A stretch of DNA of 64,000 nt from Synechococcus sp. HK01-R. Lineage in GTDB: Bacteria > Cyanobacteriota > Cyanobacteriia > PCC-6307 > Cyanobiaceae. Under the pieces are notes generated by a model that did not search any database, was not told where the DNA came from, and was given only the letters and a program-made list of their open reading frames with translations. The stretch is taken from positions 1,488,001-1,552,000 of the forward strand of contig NZ_CP059059.1 in assembly GCF_014217855.1 (NCBI RefSeq), in the 5' to 3' direction. Of this stretch, positions 43,336 to 55,678 are shown one piece after another. Position 1 is the first letter of the stretch, and every line of letters starts with the position of its first letter. A program made the position numbers and the translations under genes.

Positions 43336-44043
43336 TTGCCTTCTGTTCTGATCACCGGTGCTTCACGAGGCATCGGTCATGCGACAGCACGACGCTTCGC
43401 CGATGCCGGATGGGATCTCCTTTTGGTGTCCCGCAGTGAGGCGGCTCTTCAGTCTCTTGCCTCGGAGTTGTCCAGCACCGGTCGCAAAGTGCACTACCGG
43501 GCCATTGACCTGAGTGACCCCGAAGCCATCGCTACCGGCGTGGAGGAACTCCTCAGCTTGGGGCTGCGTCCTTCCGTGCTCATCAATAACGCAGGCGCTG
43601 CCTGGACCGGTGAGCTCCTGGACATGCCCCTTGACCGCTGGCAGTGGTTGCTCCAGCTCAATCTCACCAGCGTCTTTCAGATCTGTGCAGCAGTGGTGCC
43701 GGTGATGCGCCCCTCCGGAGGTCTTGTCATCAATGTGAGCAGCCATGCTGCTCGCAACGCCTTCCCAGGCTGGGGGGCGTACTGCACCACCAAGGCTGCT
43801 CTGGCTAGCTTCACCCGATGTTTGGCAGAGGAGGAGCGAAAGCATGGAGTGCGTGCTTGCACGCTCACGCTCGGTGCAGTGGATTCCCCTCTCTGGGATT
43901 CCCCCACGGTGCAGAGCGACTTCGACCGCCGTGCCATGCTTCCTGTCGATCAGGCAGCGGCAGCCCTCCTCCATCTCGCTCAGCAACCTGCTACGCAGGT
44001 GATTGAGGATCTCACTCTGATGCCAGCAACTGGCGCTTTTTAA
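43336..44043 (+). CDS. Short-chain dehydrogenase/reductase
   Basis: 235 residues from a TTG start at 43336. The SDR motifs are TGASRGIGHATARRF (TGxxxGIG), LINNAG near residue 83, VSSHAARNAF with the active Ser and YCTTKAALASFTRCL with catalytic Tyr and Lys. The cofactor is probably NADP(H), given the basic residues after strand 2 (VSRSEAAL). Position between accA and folE suggests either fatty-acid or pterin chemistry, but the substrate is not decidable. Not clearly FabG: the C-terminus is truncated compared with that family. Confidence 0.88.
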   Translation: MPSVLITGASRGIGHATARRFADAGWDLLLVSRSEAALQSLASELSSTGRKVHYRAIDLSDPEAIATGVEELLSLGLRPSVLINNAGAAWTGELLDMPLDRWQWLLQLNLTSVFQICAAVVPVMRPSGGLVINVSSHAARNAFPGWGAYCTTKAALASFTRCLAEEERKHGVRACTLTLGAVDSPLWDSPTVQSDFDRRAMLPVDQAAAALLHLAQQPATQVIEDLTLMPATGAF

Positions 44044-44054
44044 ACCCGGCATTC

Positions 44055-44801
44055 ATGACTTCTACGCTTTCCGCCTCAGCCAACGGTCTCAGCCGTGAAA
44101 AAGCCCCGGTGCTGCCCCAGAGCATCTCTGCCAGGATTCGGGCCCGCCTGAAAGCAGCTGACGCCAGCTTCCTGGCGAACGACAATATTGCTGATTACAT
44201 CCTCGAGGGTGAACTTGAGGGGTTGGAATGTGAGGTTGCGGATCGCGTTCGTGATCTTCTTCGCGCTCTTGTGATTGACATTGAGAACGATCACAACACC
44301 GAAGAGACAGCCGAGCGTGTTGCGCGCATGTATCTCCAAGAGGTGTTCAAGGGTCGCTACCACCAGCAGCCCAAGGTCGCCAGTTTCCCCAACGTCAAAA
44401 ATCTCGATGAGATTTATACCGTGGGTCCCATCACGGTGCGCTCCGCCTGTTCGCACCATCTGGTGCCGATCATGGGCAACTGCTGGATCGGGATCAAGCC
44501 TGGTAGCCGGGTGATCGGTCTTTCCAAGTTCACCCGTGTGGCCGATTGGGTCTTCTCAAGGCCTCACATTCAGGAGGAAGCCGTAATGATCCTGGCGGAC
44601 GAAATCGAGCGACTCTGTGAACCACAGGGTCTTGGCATCATTGTTAAAGCCCAGCACTACTGCATGAAGTGGCGTGGTGTTCGTGAGCCGCAGACCAGCA
44701 TGGTGAACTCGGTCGTGAGGGGAGACTTCCGTCACGACCCAAGCTTGAAGCAGGAATTTTTTGAATTGGTGCGTCAGCAGGAAGCCCTTCTGAGCACCTG
44801 A
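44055..44801 (+). CDS. folE: GTP cyclohydrolase I
   Basis: 248 residues including an N-terminal extension of ~60. The enzyme makes dihydroneopterin triphosphate from GTP, the first step of folate and pterin synthesis. It has ETAERVARMYLQEVFKGRY near residue 76, the zinc-binding SACSHHLVPIMGNCWIGI near 131 and the second cysteine in KAQHYCMKWRGVREP near 198. These are family I FolE signatures. It is the last gene of the plus-strand run from ado; the secreted-protein gene converges on it with 12 bases between. Confidence 0.97.
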   Translation: MTSTLSASANGLSREKAPVLPQSISARIRARLKAADASFLANDNIADYILEGELEGLECEVADRVRDLLRALVIDIENDHNTEETAERVARMYLQEVFKGRYHQQPKVASFPNVKNLDEIYTVGPITVRSACSHHLVPIMGNCWIGIKPGSRVIGLSKFTRVADWVFSRPHIQEEAVMILADEIERLCEPQGLGIIVKAQHYCMKWRGVREPQTSMVNSVVRGDFRHDPSLKQEFFELVRQQEALLST

Positions 44802-44813
44802 CCACCCACAGCG

Positions 44814-45326
44814 TCAGTTCACAGGCACAGGTCCGATTGTGTTGCTGTTCACGCGGCTCACGTTTCCGTTCTGGTCGGTGACTGTCAAAACAGCCATCAC
44901 TGAACTGCCTGCATCGTCAGGCCCGATGGTGTAGATGCTCTCGCTCACGTCCTGCACCAAGATCCAGGCCCCGTTGCCTTGGCGGCGGTACCAGTGGAGA
45001 TGAACGGCTGACATGGATCCGCCATTCAGCATCAGCTCTGCCTTCAGCAGCTGCCCCTGTCGGGCCTCACCCACCAGTACAAAACGCTGCAGATCGCTGA
45101 TGGTCTGTTGGATCCGTCCTTCAGCCTGGAGACCACTGCTGATCTCCCCATCCAGCACCTGGATCTGCTGCTGAGGATCCGCCGTCATCCCTGGCACGCA
45201 CTGAAGGCTTCCGTTCTCGAGCCGGCATCCCGCCAGCATTCCCTGACTGCGCACGCCAGGGGTTCCCAGGAATGCAAGCACGCTGGCGAGTCCTAGGGGG
45301 GCCAGGCGGATCAGTGCGGATCCCAT
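44814..45326 (-). CDS. Secreted hypothetical protein
   Basis: 170 residues. A signal peptide is likely (IRLAPLGLASVLAFLGTPGVRSQG, ~5-28). The mature part has a central helical segment (QVLDGEISSGLQAEGRIQQTISDLQRF) and a C-terminal beta-sandwich-like region (GAWILVQDVSESIYTIG then MAVLTVTDQNGNVSRVNSNTIG) resembling an immunoglobulin-like domain. There is a pair of cysteines (Cys34 and Cys43) near its start. No function is recognisable. It is convergent with folE and 26 bases upstream of the trpF end. Confidence 0.6.
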   Translation of the reverse strand: MGSALIRLAPLGLASVLAFLGTPGVRSQGMLAGCRLENGSLQCVPGMTADPQQQIQVLDGEISSGLQAEGRIQQTISDLQRFVLVGEARQGQLLKAELMLNGGSMSAVHLHWYRRQGNGAWILVQDVSESIYTIGPDDAGSSVMAVLTVTDQNGNVSRVNSNTIGPVPVN

Positions 45327-45352
45327 CAGTCAAAAGAGGTTGGGCGCTCAAG

Positions 45353-46027
45353 CTATCCCTGGTTGCTCCCGATGGCGTCAACCAGGGCCTGCACTTTTTG
45401 AAGGTCTTTCAAGCCCGGGGAAATTTCCAGGCGACTGGAGGCATCCAGTCCATCGGGCTGAACGCGTTCCAGCAGGTCTGGGATCCACTCCGCACTGATC
45501 CCCCCGGCCAGCCACCAGGGCAGGCTGGACGGACGCAGGCTTTGTAGGGTCTGGAGCCAGTCGAGATTCAGGCGATGCCCGGTACCACCGAGCTGCTCAG
45601 GGCTCCAGGCGTCGAGCAGTAGGGCATCAACGCAGTCCTCGTAGGCGGCGAGTTGCTCCAGATCCGCTGGCTCCCGGATCCGCATGGCTTTCCACCAGCG
45701 CACCTCAGGGTGACGCTGCCGCAAGCTGCGGCAGCGTTCAGCCGATTCGCCTCCATGCAGCTGCACCACGCTCGGTGCGCCGTCACCGCAGAGAGCCGCT
45801 GCTAACGCGGCATCGTCGAGGTTGGCGACCACCCAGACCCGCTCCAGGTCTGGGAACGACCTCTGAAGGCCAGCGAACAATTCACGGCGTTCCGTTGCAT
45901 TCAGGTGTCTCGGGGATTCCGGTACTCCAATCACACCGATCGCCTCCACACCCATGGCTGCGACTGCGTGGGCCTGCTGTGGGTCCTTCAGGCCACAGAT
46001 CTTCAGGTTCGGGCGTCGCTTGGGCAT
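45353..46027 (-). CDS. trpF: Phosphoribosylanthranilate isomerase
   Basis: 224 residues from the ATG at 46027 (MPKRRPNLKICGLKDPQQA). TrpF performs the Amadori rearrangement in tryptophan synthesis on a TIM-barrel. It has KICGLKDPQQAHAVAAMGVEAIGVI with the catalytic Cys, VVQLHGGESAERC near residue 87, LLLDAW near 138 with the catalytic Asp and AGGISAEWIPDLLERVQPDGLDASSRLE near 166-190. It stands as a single gene, divergent from the site-2 protease gene, whose start lies 80 bases away. Confidence 0.95.
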   Translation of the reverse strand: MPKRRPNLKICGLKDPQQAHAVAAMGVEAIGVIGVPESPRHLNATERRELFAGLQRSFPDLERVWVVANLDDAALAAALCGDGAPSVVQLHGGESAERCRSLRQRHPEVRWWKAMRIREPADLEQLAAYEDCVDALLLDAWSPEQLGGTGHRLNLDWLQTLQSLRPSSLPWWLAGGISAEWIPDLLERVQPDGLDASSRLEISPGLKDLQKVQALVDAIGSNQG

Positions 46028-46106
46028 GACGGGCACAGTTTCTAGGATTGAATCAACTCGGGATTTTGAACAGCCCGGGATCTTGAACTGCCCGGTGGAG
46101 GGTTTC

Positions 46107-47396
46107 GTGGGTGAAGGCTGGCAGTTGATGAGGATTCGGGGCATCCCCATACGGGTCCACCCCAGTTGGTTTCTCATCTTGATGCTGGCCACCCTGGCGT
46201 TTCAGAACCAGGTGGCCACTCAGCCTGCTGCGCAGGCAGCTGGAGCTTGGCTCAGCTGGTTGCTCGGCCTTGTGACGGCGCTGCTTCTGTTCGTTTCGGT
46301 GCTGCTCCACGAACTCGGCCACTCCCTGGTCGCGCTGCAGGAGGGGGTCAAGGTGCGCAGCATCACGCTCTTCCTGTTGGGCGGTGTTGCCAGTGTCGAA
46401 CGCGAGTGCTCGACCCCCATGGGCACCCTGCGGGTCGCTGCTGCCGGCCCCTTGGTCAGCCTCGGCCTTGCGGCCCTGCTGTTGTTATCCATTCACCCGG
46501 CCGGACACCTCAATCCTCTGCTCGGCAATCTGGTCGGTCAGCTCGGTGCCCTCAATTTGGTGCTGGCGCTGTTCAATCTGCTGCCAGGACTTCCCCTTGA
46601 TGGTGGGTTGATTCTCAAGGCCCTCGTGTGGCAGTGGACCGGCAGTCAGCGCAAGGGCATCCAGGTGGCCAGTGCCACGGGGCGAACCCTCTCCTTGTTT
46701 GCGATGGTGATGGGAGCCTGGATGTTTCTGCGGGGCGGCGGTCTTGGGGCACTCTGGTTGGTGATGCTGGGCTGGTTTGGTCTCGGGGCCTCCCGCAGCC
46801 AGGGTCAGGTTCTCGCTCTTCAGCACGTGCTGCGTCGCATCACCGTTGCTGATGCCAGCAGCCGCCGCTTCCGGGTGCTTGAGTTTGATCAGACCCTCAG
46901 ACGCCTCAGTCAGCTGCGCCTGGCTTCCTCCGGCGCGAATGACGGGACGGACTCTGTGGGTGACTGGGTGCTGATTACCCGATCCGGGCGCTGGGTTGGC
47001 TATGTCACCGATGCCCCCCTCAGGGATCTGCCCGTGCAGCAGTGGGATCGACAGCGGCTGGGGGATCATCTGCGCCCGCTGGAGGATCTTCCCTCGATCG
47101 CTGACACCGCTCCTCTCTGGAGGGCGGTTCTGGCCTTGGAGAGCAGTGCGGAGGGCCGCCTGCTCGTGATGAATCGGGCAGGACTGCCCGGGGGCACGAT
47201 CGATCGCTGTGATGTGGGGGAAGCGGTGCTCAAAGCCCTGTCTCTGCGCCTGCCGCCCTCGCTGCTTGAGGCCGCCAGGCGCCAGAACATTTATCCCTTT
47301 GGACTTCCGCTTGTGCAGGCCGTGGAGACCATGCGGGCCTCGGGACTCCTGGAGGAGGACCCTGAAGTTCCGGTGGATGCTCAGGCCAGGCGGTAG
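46107..47396 (+). CDS. Site-2 protease family membrane metalloprotease with CBS-like domain
   Basis: 429 residues from a GTG at 46107, giving VGEGWQLMRIRGIPIRVHPSWF, the usual start style of cyanobacterial S2P proteins; the frame stays open to 45954. The zinc motif is VLLHELGHSLVAL near residue 69, and LPLDGGLILKAL near 155 supplies the third ligand. Several hydrophobic helices surround them. The C-terminal ~180 residues resemble a CBS pair (DWVLITRSGRWVGYVTDAPLRDL). Such proteases release regulatory domains from membrane proteins; the substrate here is unknown. Confidence 0.9.
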   Translation: MGEGWQLMRIRGIPIRVHPSWFLILMLATLAFQNQVATQPAAQAAGAWLSWLLGLVTALLLFVSVLLHELGHSLVALQEGVKVRSITLFLLGGVASVERECSTPMGTLRVAAAGPLVSLGLAALLLLSIHPAGHLNPLLGNLVGQLGALNLVLALFNLLPGLPLDGGLILKALVWQWTGSQRKGIQVASATGRTLSLFAMVMGAWMFLRGGGLGALWLVMLGWFGLGASRSQGQVLALQHVLRRITVADASSRRFRVLEFDQTLRRLSQLRLASSGANDGTDSVGDWVLITRSGRWVGYVTDAPLRDLPVQQWDRQRLGDHLRPLEDLPSIADTAPLWRAVLALESSAEGRLLVMNRAGLPGGTIDRCDVGEAVLKALSLRLPPSLLEAARRQNIYPFGLPLVQAVETMRASGLLEEDPEVPVDAQARR

Positions 47397-48127
47397 TTCC
47401 CGCTAGCCGACTTCACCTGTTGCCAGGCATCATCCCCAAGGGTTTGCCCATGCCAATGGACCTCCGGCCAACGGTTCTGCAGTGTTTGGGTGAGGGCGGT
47501 GATCAGCTCTTGTTGGGTTAATGCTTCCAGCGGGGCGGGGGGAGTGCTGTCGAACAGCGTCTCCCAGAGATCAGCTGGGGGCTGAAGCACGATCTCACCG
47601 TGCTGGAGCAGGTGTCCATGCAGCCAGTACTGAGCACTACCGATCCGTTTGTGAGCTTCACTGTTGTGAGGTTCACGGTCCACCAGGTCCGCTGCACTGG
47701 CGCCAGCAAAGCAGTTCTGCAGCCTTGCAGTGGCCGCAGATCGGCCGGGCTCAAGCGTGTGACCCAGGCTTTGGAAGCTGTCGATTAGCCAGGTCGATGT
47801 CTGCCGGTAAGCCTCGCGCCGCTGGCGGGGGGCACCCGGCCAGATCAGTGCGTAGGTCAGCCCTCCGGAGTGGAGCACGGCGCCGCCGCCACTGGGCCGT
47901 CGCACGAGCTTGATGACACCTGCATCCGCCAGGGCCTGCCAGTGGGGCGGCGTCGCGACCTGGTGGCGACCCAGGGAAAGCCAGGGGCCCTTCCAACCGT
48001 AAAAGCGAAGCACTGGGCTTTTCGTTCCGGAGGTCACGCTCTGCTCGAGCAGCCAGCGGTCCAGAGCCATCTGACTGGGCCCGTCCAGCTCCAGAAACGG
48101 AAGCGTCCAGCCCTGTCCGGCGGGCAT
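47381..48127 (-). CDS. Lipoate-protein ligase A family protein
   Basis: 248 residues from the ATG at 48127. The BPL/LplA catalytic fold shows RRPSGGGAVLHSGGLTYALIW near residues 78-98 and the lysine motif KRIGSAQYWLHGHLLQHGEIVL near 156-177. It attaches lipoyl or octanoyl groups to carrier domains such as the E2 and GcvH proteins; ligase versus octanoyl transferase cannot be told apart from sequence. Its 3' end overlaps the protease gene by 16 bases and its start is 34 bases from divergent tauE. Confidence 0.88.
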   Translation of the reverse strand: MPAGQGWTLPFLELDGPSQMALDRWLLEQSVTSGTKSPVLRFYGWKGPWLSLGRHQVATPPHWQALADAGVIKLVRRPSGGGAVLHSGGLTYALIWPGAPRQRREAYRQTSTWLIDSFQSLGHTLEPGRSAATARLQNCFAGASAADLVDREPHNSEAHKRIGSAQYWLHGHLLQHGEIVLQPPADLWETLFDSTPPAPLEALTQQELITALTQTLQNRWPEVHWHGQTLGDDAWQQVKSASGNYRLA

Positions 48128-48161
48128 GGGTCGGCAGGATGCGGTGGTTGAAAGGATCGGC

Positions 48162-48935
48162 ATGGAGCTCGGGGATCTGCTGCTGGTGCTGCCCCTCGGG
48201 CTGCTCGCTGGCCTGCTGGCCGGTCTGCTGGGAATTGGTGGCGGGTTGATCTTCGCGCCTCTGCTCCTCTGGATGGGGCTGAGTCCCCATCAAGCGTTAG
48301 CCACCAGCACCTTCGCAATTGTGCCCACGGCTCTCGGGGGCACGCTCACCCACCTTCGCGCCAGGGGGCTCCCAGGCCGAGCCGGGTTCGTCTTGGGTCT
48401 GGCCGCCTTCGTGGCGGCACTCCTCTTCAGCCGCCTCGGTCGCTTTGCGGCCGGCTGGCACCTCCTGGCACTACAGGCTCTTCTGTATCTGCTGTTGGCA
48501 CTCATGATCCAGGCAGATCATGCCGGTCCTGAGACGCGCTCTGATGCACGAGAACCCCTGGTCGGGATGGCAGCCATCGGCGGCGTGGCCGGCCTGGCTG
48601 GTGGATTATTGGGACTCGGGGGCGGACTTGTGATGGTGCCCTTGATGGTGCGGGGACTCTCTGTGCCGATTCATCTGGCGATTCGTTTCAGCACCCTCGC
48701 GGTGGCCTGTTCAGCCAGTGCCGCATCCCTGCAGTTTCTGGAGATGGGGCGGGGGGTCCCCCTGCTTGGTCTGGTGCTGGGGGGAGTGGCGGCTCTGGCG
48801 GCTCAGTGGAGTGCCTCCCGGCTCGATCGGGTCGGCGGGGCCAGGCTCGCCTGGATGCTCCGAGCCCTTTCCTTACTGCTGGCTTTTGATAGCGGTCGCA
48901 GGGCGCTGATGCTTGCGCTCCTGGATCACGCTTGA
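48162..48935 (+). CDS. TauE/SafE-family sulfite/anion exporter
   Basis: 257 residues from the ATG at 48162. It is a polytopic membrane protein with the internal duplication of the family: GLLAGLLAGLLGIGGGLIFAPLLLWMGLSPHQALATS in the first half and VAGLAGGLLGLGGGLVMVPLMVRGLSVPIHLAIRFST in the second. Substrates of the family include sulfite and organosulfonates; which one is unknown here. It is convergent with the CRR6-like gene, overlapping by ten bases. Confidence 0.9.
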   Translation: MELGDLLLVLPLGLLAGLLAGLLGIGGGLIFAPLLLWMGLSPHQALATSTFAIVPTALGGTLTHLRARGLPGRAGFVLGLAAFVAALLFSRLGRFAAGWHLLALQALLYLLLALMIQADHAGPETRSDAREPLVGMAAIGGVAGLAGGLLGLGGGLVMVPLMVRGLSVPIHLAIRFSTLAVACSASAASLQFLEMGRGVPLLGLVLGGVAALAAQWSASRLDRVGGARLAWMLRALSLLLAFDSGRRALMLALLDHA

Positions 48936-49396
48936 TCCAGCAGGGCCCAGAAGGCGGGTTCCAGCTCGTAGCCAAGGCTTTGGGCCATCTGGGTGAGATT
49001 GCCGCGCTGGCTCTCGCCCCTTTGCTTGGTGAGGTCATCCAGCAGCATCAAGCGTTGGGTGATCCAGAGCTCCAGGGCCTGGGGATCGAAGCGAAGACCT
49101 TCGCTGCGGCTGAAGTGATGGGGAACGAGCATCGCCACGTGCTGAGCGAGGGAGCCGCTGTTCCGGTCGAGGAGCAGCGGTAGCCAGGGGCAGCGGCCAT
49201 CCGCACGAAGCGCCCAAAGCCTTGGCTCTGGGCATTCGCTCAGCTCCCGGGGATCCTCCGACTCTCGGGGCCAGACGTACTCCAGCGTTAAAACAGCACC
49301 GGCTTCGAGTCGATCCTTCAGAGGTAACGCCAGCCATTCGGAGAGGGGAGCAAGATCCAGGCGGCGGATCGCCTCCTCCGAGATCAGCACAGACAT
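48926..49396 (-). CDS. CRR6-like NDH-1 maturation factor
   Basis: 156 residues from the ATG at 49396. The conserved core WPRESEDPRELSECPEPRLWALR, then CPWLPLLLDRNSG and AMLVPHHFSRSEGLRFDPQALELWI, matches my recollection of the DUF1817/CRR6 family (Slr1097 in Synechocystis). This family helps mature the NdhI subunit of the photosynthetic NDH-1 complex. The match is from motif memory, not a search. It is divergent from psaM, and the 81 bases between hold both promoters. Confidence 0.7.
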   Translation of the reverse strand: MSVLISEEAIRRLDLAPLSEWLALPLKDRLEAGAVLTLEYVWPRESEDPRELSECPEPRLWALRADGRCPWLPLLLDRNSGSLAQHVAMLVPHHFSRSEGLRFDPQALELWITQRLMLLDDLTKQRGESQRGNLTQMAQSLGYELEPAFWALLDQA

Positions 49397-49477
49397 GGAT
49401 GGTGTGACAGGCCTTTGCGAATGATGGCGTCCTGTGCGGCAATGCAGGAAGAATGGAAAGGCTTTTCCCCGACAATC

Positions 49478-49582
49478 ATGGCCAGCTCCCTCACCCAGGC
49501 TGAAGTGCTGATCGCTCTTGTGGTGGCGGCTCACGCCGGTGTGCTGGCCGTGCGTCTGTGCGTCAGCCTCTATCGCGCCTGA
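49478..49582 (+). CDS. psaM: Photosystem I reaction centre subunit XII (PsaM)
   Basis: 34 residues. One membrane helix with the pattern TQAEVLIALVVAAHAGVLAVRL followed by SLYRA matches PsaM, whose consensus is TxxQVxxALVxALxxxxLAxRLxxxLYK. PsaM is a small peripheral helix of photosystem I involved in trimer contact and carotenoid binding. The gene is short enough to be missed by automated calling. It is divergent from the CRR6-like gene and upstream of the helical membrane protein gene by 66 bases. Confidence 0.82.
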   Translation: MASSLTQAEVLIALVVAAHAGVLAVRLCVSLYRA

Positions 49583-49648
49583 ATGCATCTGGGGAGGCCT
49601 AGTCAACTGATGTTTGCTGCGTTACAAGCGGGCATCTGAACTCAAGCG

Positions 49649-50038
49649 GTGGCCTCCTCCCTGGCTCAATCAAGCCGATCGCTTCGCGGTCGTCCATCGG
49701 TCACCACTGCAGGCGGTCCTGCTGATGCTGCAAGCATTGCCTCTGACCTCCAGCTCGAGGCTGAGCGCAGGGAGATGGTCTGCAGTGCCCTCGCGCTGGC
49801 TGTGAAAGTTGGTTTGATTGCCCTTGGGACGGTCAGCCTTGTGAAGCTCTCCTTGGCTTATCAACAACGGCTCGATCGTCATGGTGAGCTGGCTGCAGTT
49901 GTTGACGTGGAGACCAGCAAGCTCCACGGACTGCAGCAACGCTTTGATCGTCTCTTCAGCCTTGGCGGTGACCGCCGACTCATGGATGAGCAGGATCAGT
50001 GGATCGAGCCCAATCGGTTGAGGGTGATCTGGCGCTGA
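49649..50038 (+). CDS. Conserved hypothetical membrane protein
   Basis: 129 residues from a GTG start. After a polar N-terminus comes one hydrophobic helix (VKVGLIALGTVSLVKLSLAY, ~53-72) and a helical charged tail (QQRLDRHGELAAVVDVETSKLHGLQQRFDRLF) ending DEQDQWIEPNRLRVIWR. The pattern of this tail is one I recall as conserved in cyanobacteria, but no function is known to me. It lies between psaM and por on the same strand, suggesting a thylakoid-related job by context only. Confidence 0.68.
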   Translation: MASSLAQSSRSLRGRPSVTTAGGPADAASIASDLQLEAERREMVCSALALAVKVGLIALGTVSLVKLSLAYQQRLDRHGELAAVVDVETSKLHGLQQRFDRLFSLGGDRRLMDEQDQWIEPNRLRVIWR

Positions 50039-50111
50039 TCCGCCAACTGTTGCACTCCCTCTTTGCTGGGGTCTTGGGGGGGGCTCCCCCCGCTTAGCTT
50101 GACTCCCCTGA

Positions 50112-51140
<1,029 letters not shown>

Positions 51141-51142
51141 GC

Positions 51143-52138
<996 letters not shown>

Positions 52139-52160
52139 TCACAGATTCTCTGGTGGTTTC

Positions 52161-52170
52161 TACCTAGGTA
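52161..52170. promoter_or_regulatory. Palindrome in the chlB-chlL gap
   Basis: TACCTAGGTA is a perfect 10-bp palindrome in the 169-base gap between the chlB stop and the chlL start on the minus strand. The gap is large for this otherwise packed operon and AT-richer than the genes. A regulator site or chlL promoter is possible; nothing more specific can be seen. Confidence 0.3.
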
Positions 52171-52202
52171 TTTCTTGCATGAATCGCTGCGCATCCTCGT
52201 GC

Positions 52203-53807
52203 TCATGCACTGAAGTGGGCCTTGGCGTCATACAGGGTTTCACTGTTGATCTCCTTCCGCCCGCTTTCCCGGGCATAGGCCTCAGTGTTACGACGAACCT
52301 TGCCGCGCACGAAGAAGGGGATCTTCTTGAGTTCCGCTTCTCCGTCGGCAGTCCATTGCAGGGTTAGTGAGTGCGCTGCAGTCGATTGTTCCTCGCTGTC
52401 AGCGCTGATTTCGGCCGTCATTTGGCCTGCCTGCAACCCGCCAAGATGACCGAGATGGCTTTGGTGGCCATCCACAAACTCAAAGTCATGGCGGAACATG
52501 CCGATCAGGTGCTCCTCCAGGCCCATCATCAACGGATGCACCCAGGTGTCAAAGATCACATTGGCTCCTTCCCAGCCCATCTGTGGGCTGTAGCGGGCTG
52601 GAACGTCCTGCACATGCATTGGTGTGCTGATCACGGCGCAGGGAATCCCCAGTCGCTTGGCGCTATGACGTTCCATCTGGGTCCCGAGCACCAGTTCAGG
52701 GGCCGCTTCCGCCATCGCGGCCTCCACCGCTAGGTAGTCATCACTGATCAAGGCTTCCAGGCCCAGCTCCTTCGCCAGCGTCCGGACCGGTCGCGCCATC
52801 TCTCGGCTGTAGGTGCCCAGGCCCACCACCTGGAAGCCCAGTTCCTGTCGGGCGATCCGGGCCGCTGCCAGCACATGGCTTCCGTCGCCGAAAATGAACA
52901 CCCGCTTGCCGGTGAGGTAAGTGGAGTCGACGGAGTCCGAATACCAGGGCAAGCGCGAGCGCTGCCTTCCCTCCTCCGGATCCGGCGGCTCCAGGCCGAG
53001 CAGTGCGTGCAGTTCCTGCAAGAACTGTGTTGTTGCCCCGATTCCGATCGGCACAGTGCGTGTGAAGGGGATGCCGTAGTTGCGCTCCAGCCAGCTGCAG
53101 CAGGGCTCAGCGATTTCCGGGTAGAGGCAGATGTTCGCGTCCGCGTCGGGCAGTCGCATCACATCAGCCACGGAGGCTCCCATCGGCAGCACGACCTGAA
53201 CGTCAATGCCGTGGTCCTCCAGCAGTCCTCGGATCTCATGCACGTCATCCCGGCAGCGAAAGCCCAGGAGGGATGGGCCCATCAGGTTCACCCTGGGGCG
53301 TCGTTGCTGCTCTTTCCAGGCCTGGGGGCCAGGGTTGGCAGCCCCAGGAGATTGGGCAGCGGCGTTGTGGAGGAGTAACCCGCGCACCAGCTGATACAGG
53401 GTTTCCGCTGCACCCCAGTTCTCCTTCTTGCTGTAGGCGGGAAGTTCCAGGCTCACGATGGGTAAGTCCAGTCCCATGCCCGCGGCGAGGGCCCCTGGCT
53501 GGTCCTGGATCAGTTCGGCAGTGCAGCTCTCCCCCACCAGCAGGGCATCGGGCCTGAAGCGAGCGACGGCTTCGCGCACATGCCGCTTCACCAGCTCGGC
53601 GGTGTCGCCGCCGAGGTCGCGGGCCTGGAACGTGGTGTAGGTGACGGGTGGGCGCCGGCCGCGCCGCTCGATCATGGTGAAGAGCAGATCGGCATAGGTG
53701 TCGCCCTGAGGGGCGTGAAGCACGTAGTGCACACCCTCCATCGAGGCAGCGATGCGCATGGCCCCCACATGGGGCGGCCCTTCATAGGTCCAGAGAGTGA
53801 GGTCCAT
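52203..53807 (-). CDS. chlB: Light-independent protochlorophyllide reductase subunit B
   Basis: 534 residues. ChlB is the NifK-like subunit of the catalytic component. The N-terminus [20 protein letters not shown] is typical, followed by [14 protein letters not shown] near residue 91, [36 protein letters not shown] and a C-terminal helical domain ending [11 protein letters not shown]-like ([10 protein letters not shown]). It contributes to the 4Fe-4S cluster shared with ChlN. It lies three bases downstream of chlN. One line of codons encodes a slightly expanded linker ([20 protein letters not shown]), ordinary for the genus. Confidence 0.97.
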   Translation of the reverse strand: MDLTLWTYEGPPHVGAMRIAASMEGVHYVLHAPQGDTYADLLFTMIERRGRRPPVTYTTFQARDLGGDTAELVKRHVREAVARFRPDALLVGESCTAELIQDQPGALAAGMGLDLPIVSLELPAYSKKENWGAAETLYQLVRGLLLHNAAAQSPGAANPGPQAWKEQQRRPRVNLMGPSLLGFRCRDDVHEIRGLLEDHGIDVQVVLPMGASVADVMRLPDADANICLYPEIAEPCCSWLERNYGIPFTRTVPIGIGATTQFLQELHALLGLEPPDPEEGRQRSRLPWYSDSVDSTYLTGKRVFIFGDGSHVLAAARIARQELGFQVVGLGTYSREMARPVRTLAKELGLEALISDDYLAVEAAMAEAAPELVLGTQMERHSAKRLGIPCAVISTPMHVQDVPARYSPQMGWEGANVIFDTWVHPLMMGLEEHLIGMFRHDFEFVDGHQSHLGHLGGLQAGQMTAEISADSEEQSTAAHSLTLQWTADGEAELKKIPFFVRGKVRRNTEAYARESGRKEINSETLYDAKAHFSA

Positions 53808-53810
53808 CGG

Positions 53811-55163
<1,353 letters not shown>

Positions 55164-55196
55164 CTACTGTTCGAGCGCAATCCATGGCGTCTTTCC

Positions 55197-55676
55197 TTGT
55201 CTCCCCTGCGCGTTCTGCCCGAGGTTCTCGCTTGGACTGTGGCGTTGGCTGCCTGTCAATCCCCGGCAAAAAAGGCGGTGAAGGATGAAGTGAAAGTGGC
55301 CCAAGGTGTCGAGGCCGTTTGCGCGGCACGTCTCGACGTGGATGCGGCTGTGGCAAGCGTGAATTCCCTGACCGCTCAGTCGACCATCGCTGATGCCGAG
55401 AAGGCCGGTGAGTCCCTCAAGGCAGCGCTTAGCAAGCTTGAAGGGGCGGAGGAACAGCTCAATAAGGCTGAGGTCAAGGAGTACCGCGGTCAGGTGCAGC
55501 TCTTCCAGAAGGCGATTCAATCTGTCACTCAAGACAAAAACCTGACCCTCGAACAGGCTGCCGAGCAGCTCAAGGGTAAGACTGCTCTGGTGGTCGCGGC
55601 CCGCGAACAGCTGGCTGCGACCACGGTGTGTGTCGAGATCAAGGCGCCTGCCGCTCAAGACAAAGCCAAGCCCTGA
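55197..55676 (+). CDS. Putative lipoprotein with helical domain
   Basis: 159 residues from a TTG at 55197; the frame is open to 54981 but that part is antisense to chlN. A short leader (LSPLRVLPEVLAWTVALAAC) ends in a lipobox, so Cys20 would be lipidated. The rest is a helical, alanine-rich domain (AVASVNSLTAQSTIADAEKAGESLKAALSKL, LEQAAEQLKGKTALVVAAREQL) with two further cysteines that might pair. No family is recognised. The start codon is uncertain. Confidence 0.55.
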   Translation: MSPLRVLPEVLAWTVALAACQSPAKKAVKDEVKVAQGVEAVCAARLDVDAAVASVNSLTAQSTIADAEKAGESLKAALSKLEGAEEQLNKAEVKEYRGQVQLFQKAIQSVTQDKNLTLEQAAEQLKGKTALVVAAREQLAATTVCVEIKAPAAQDKAKP

Positions 55677-55678
55677 TC

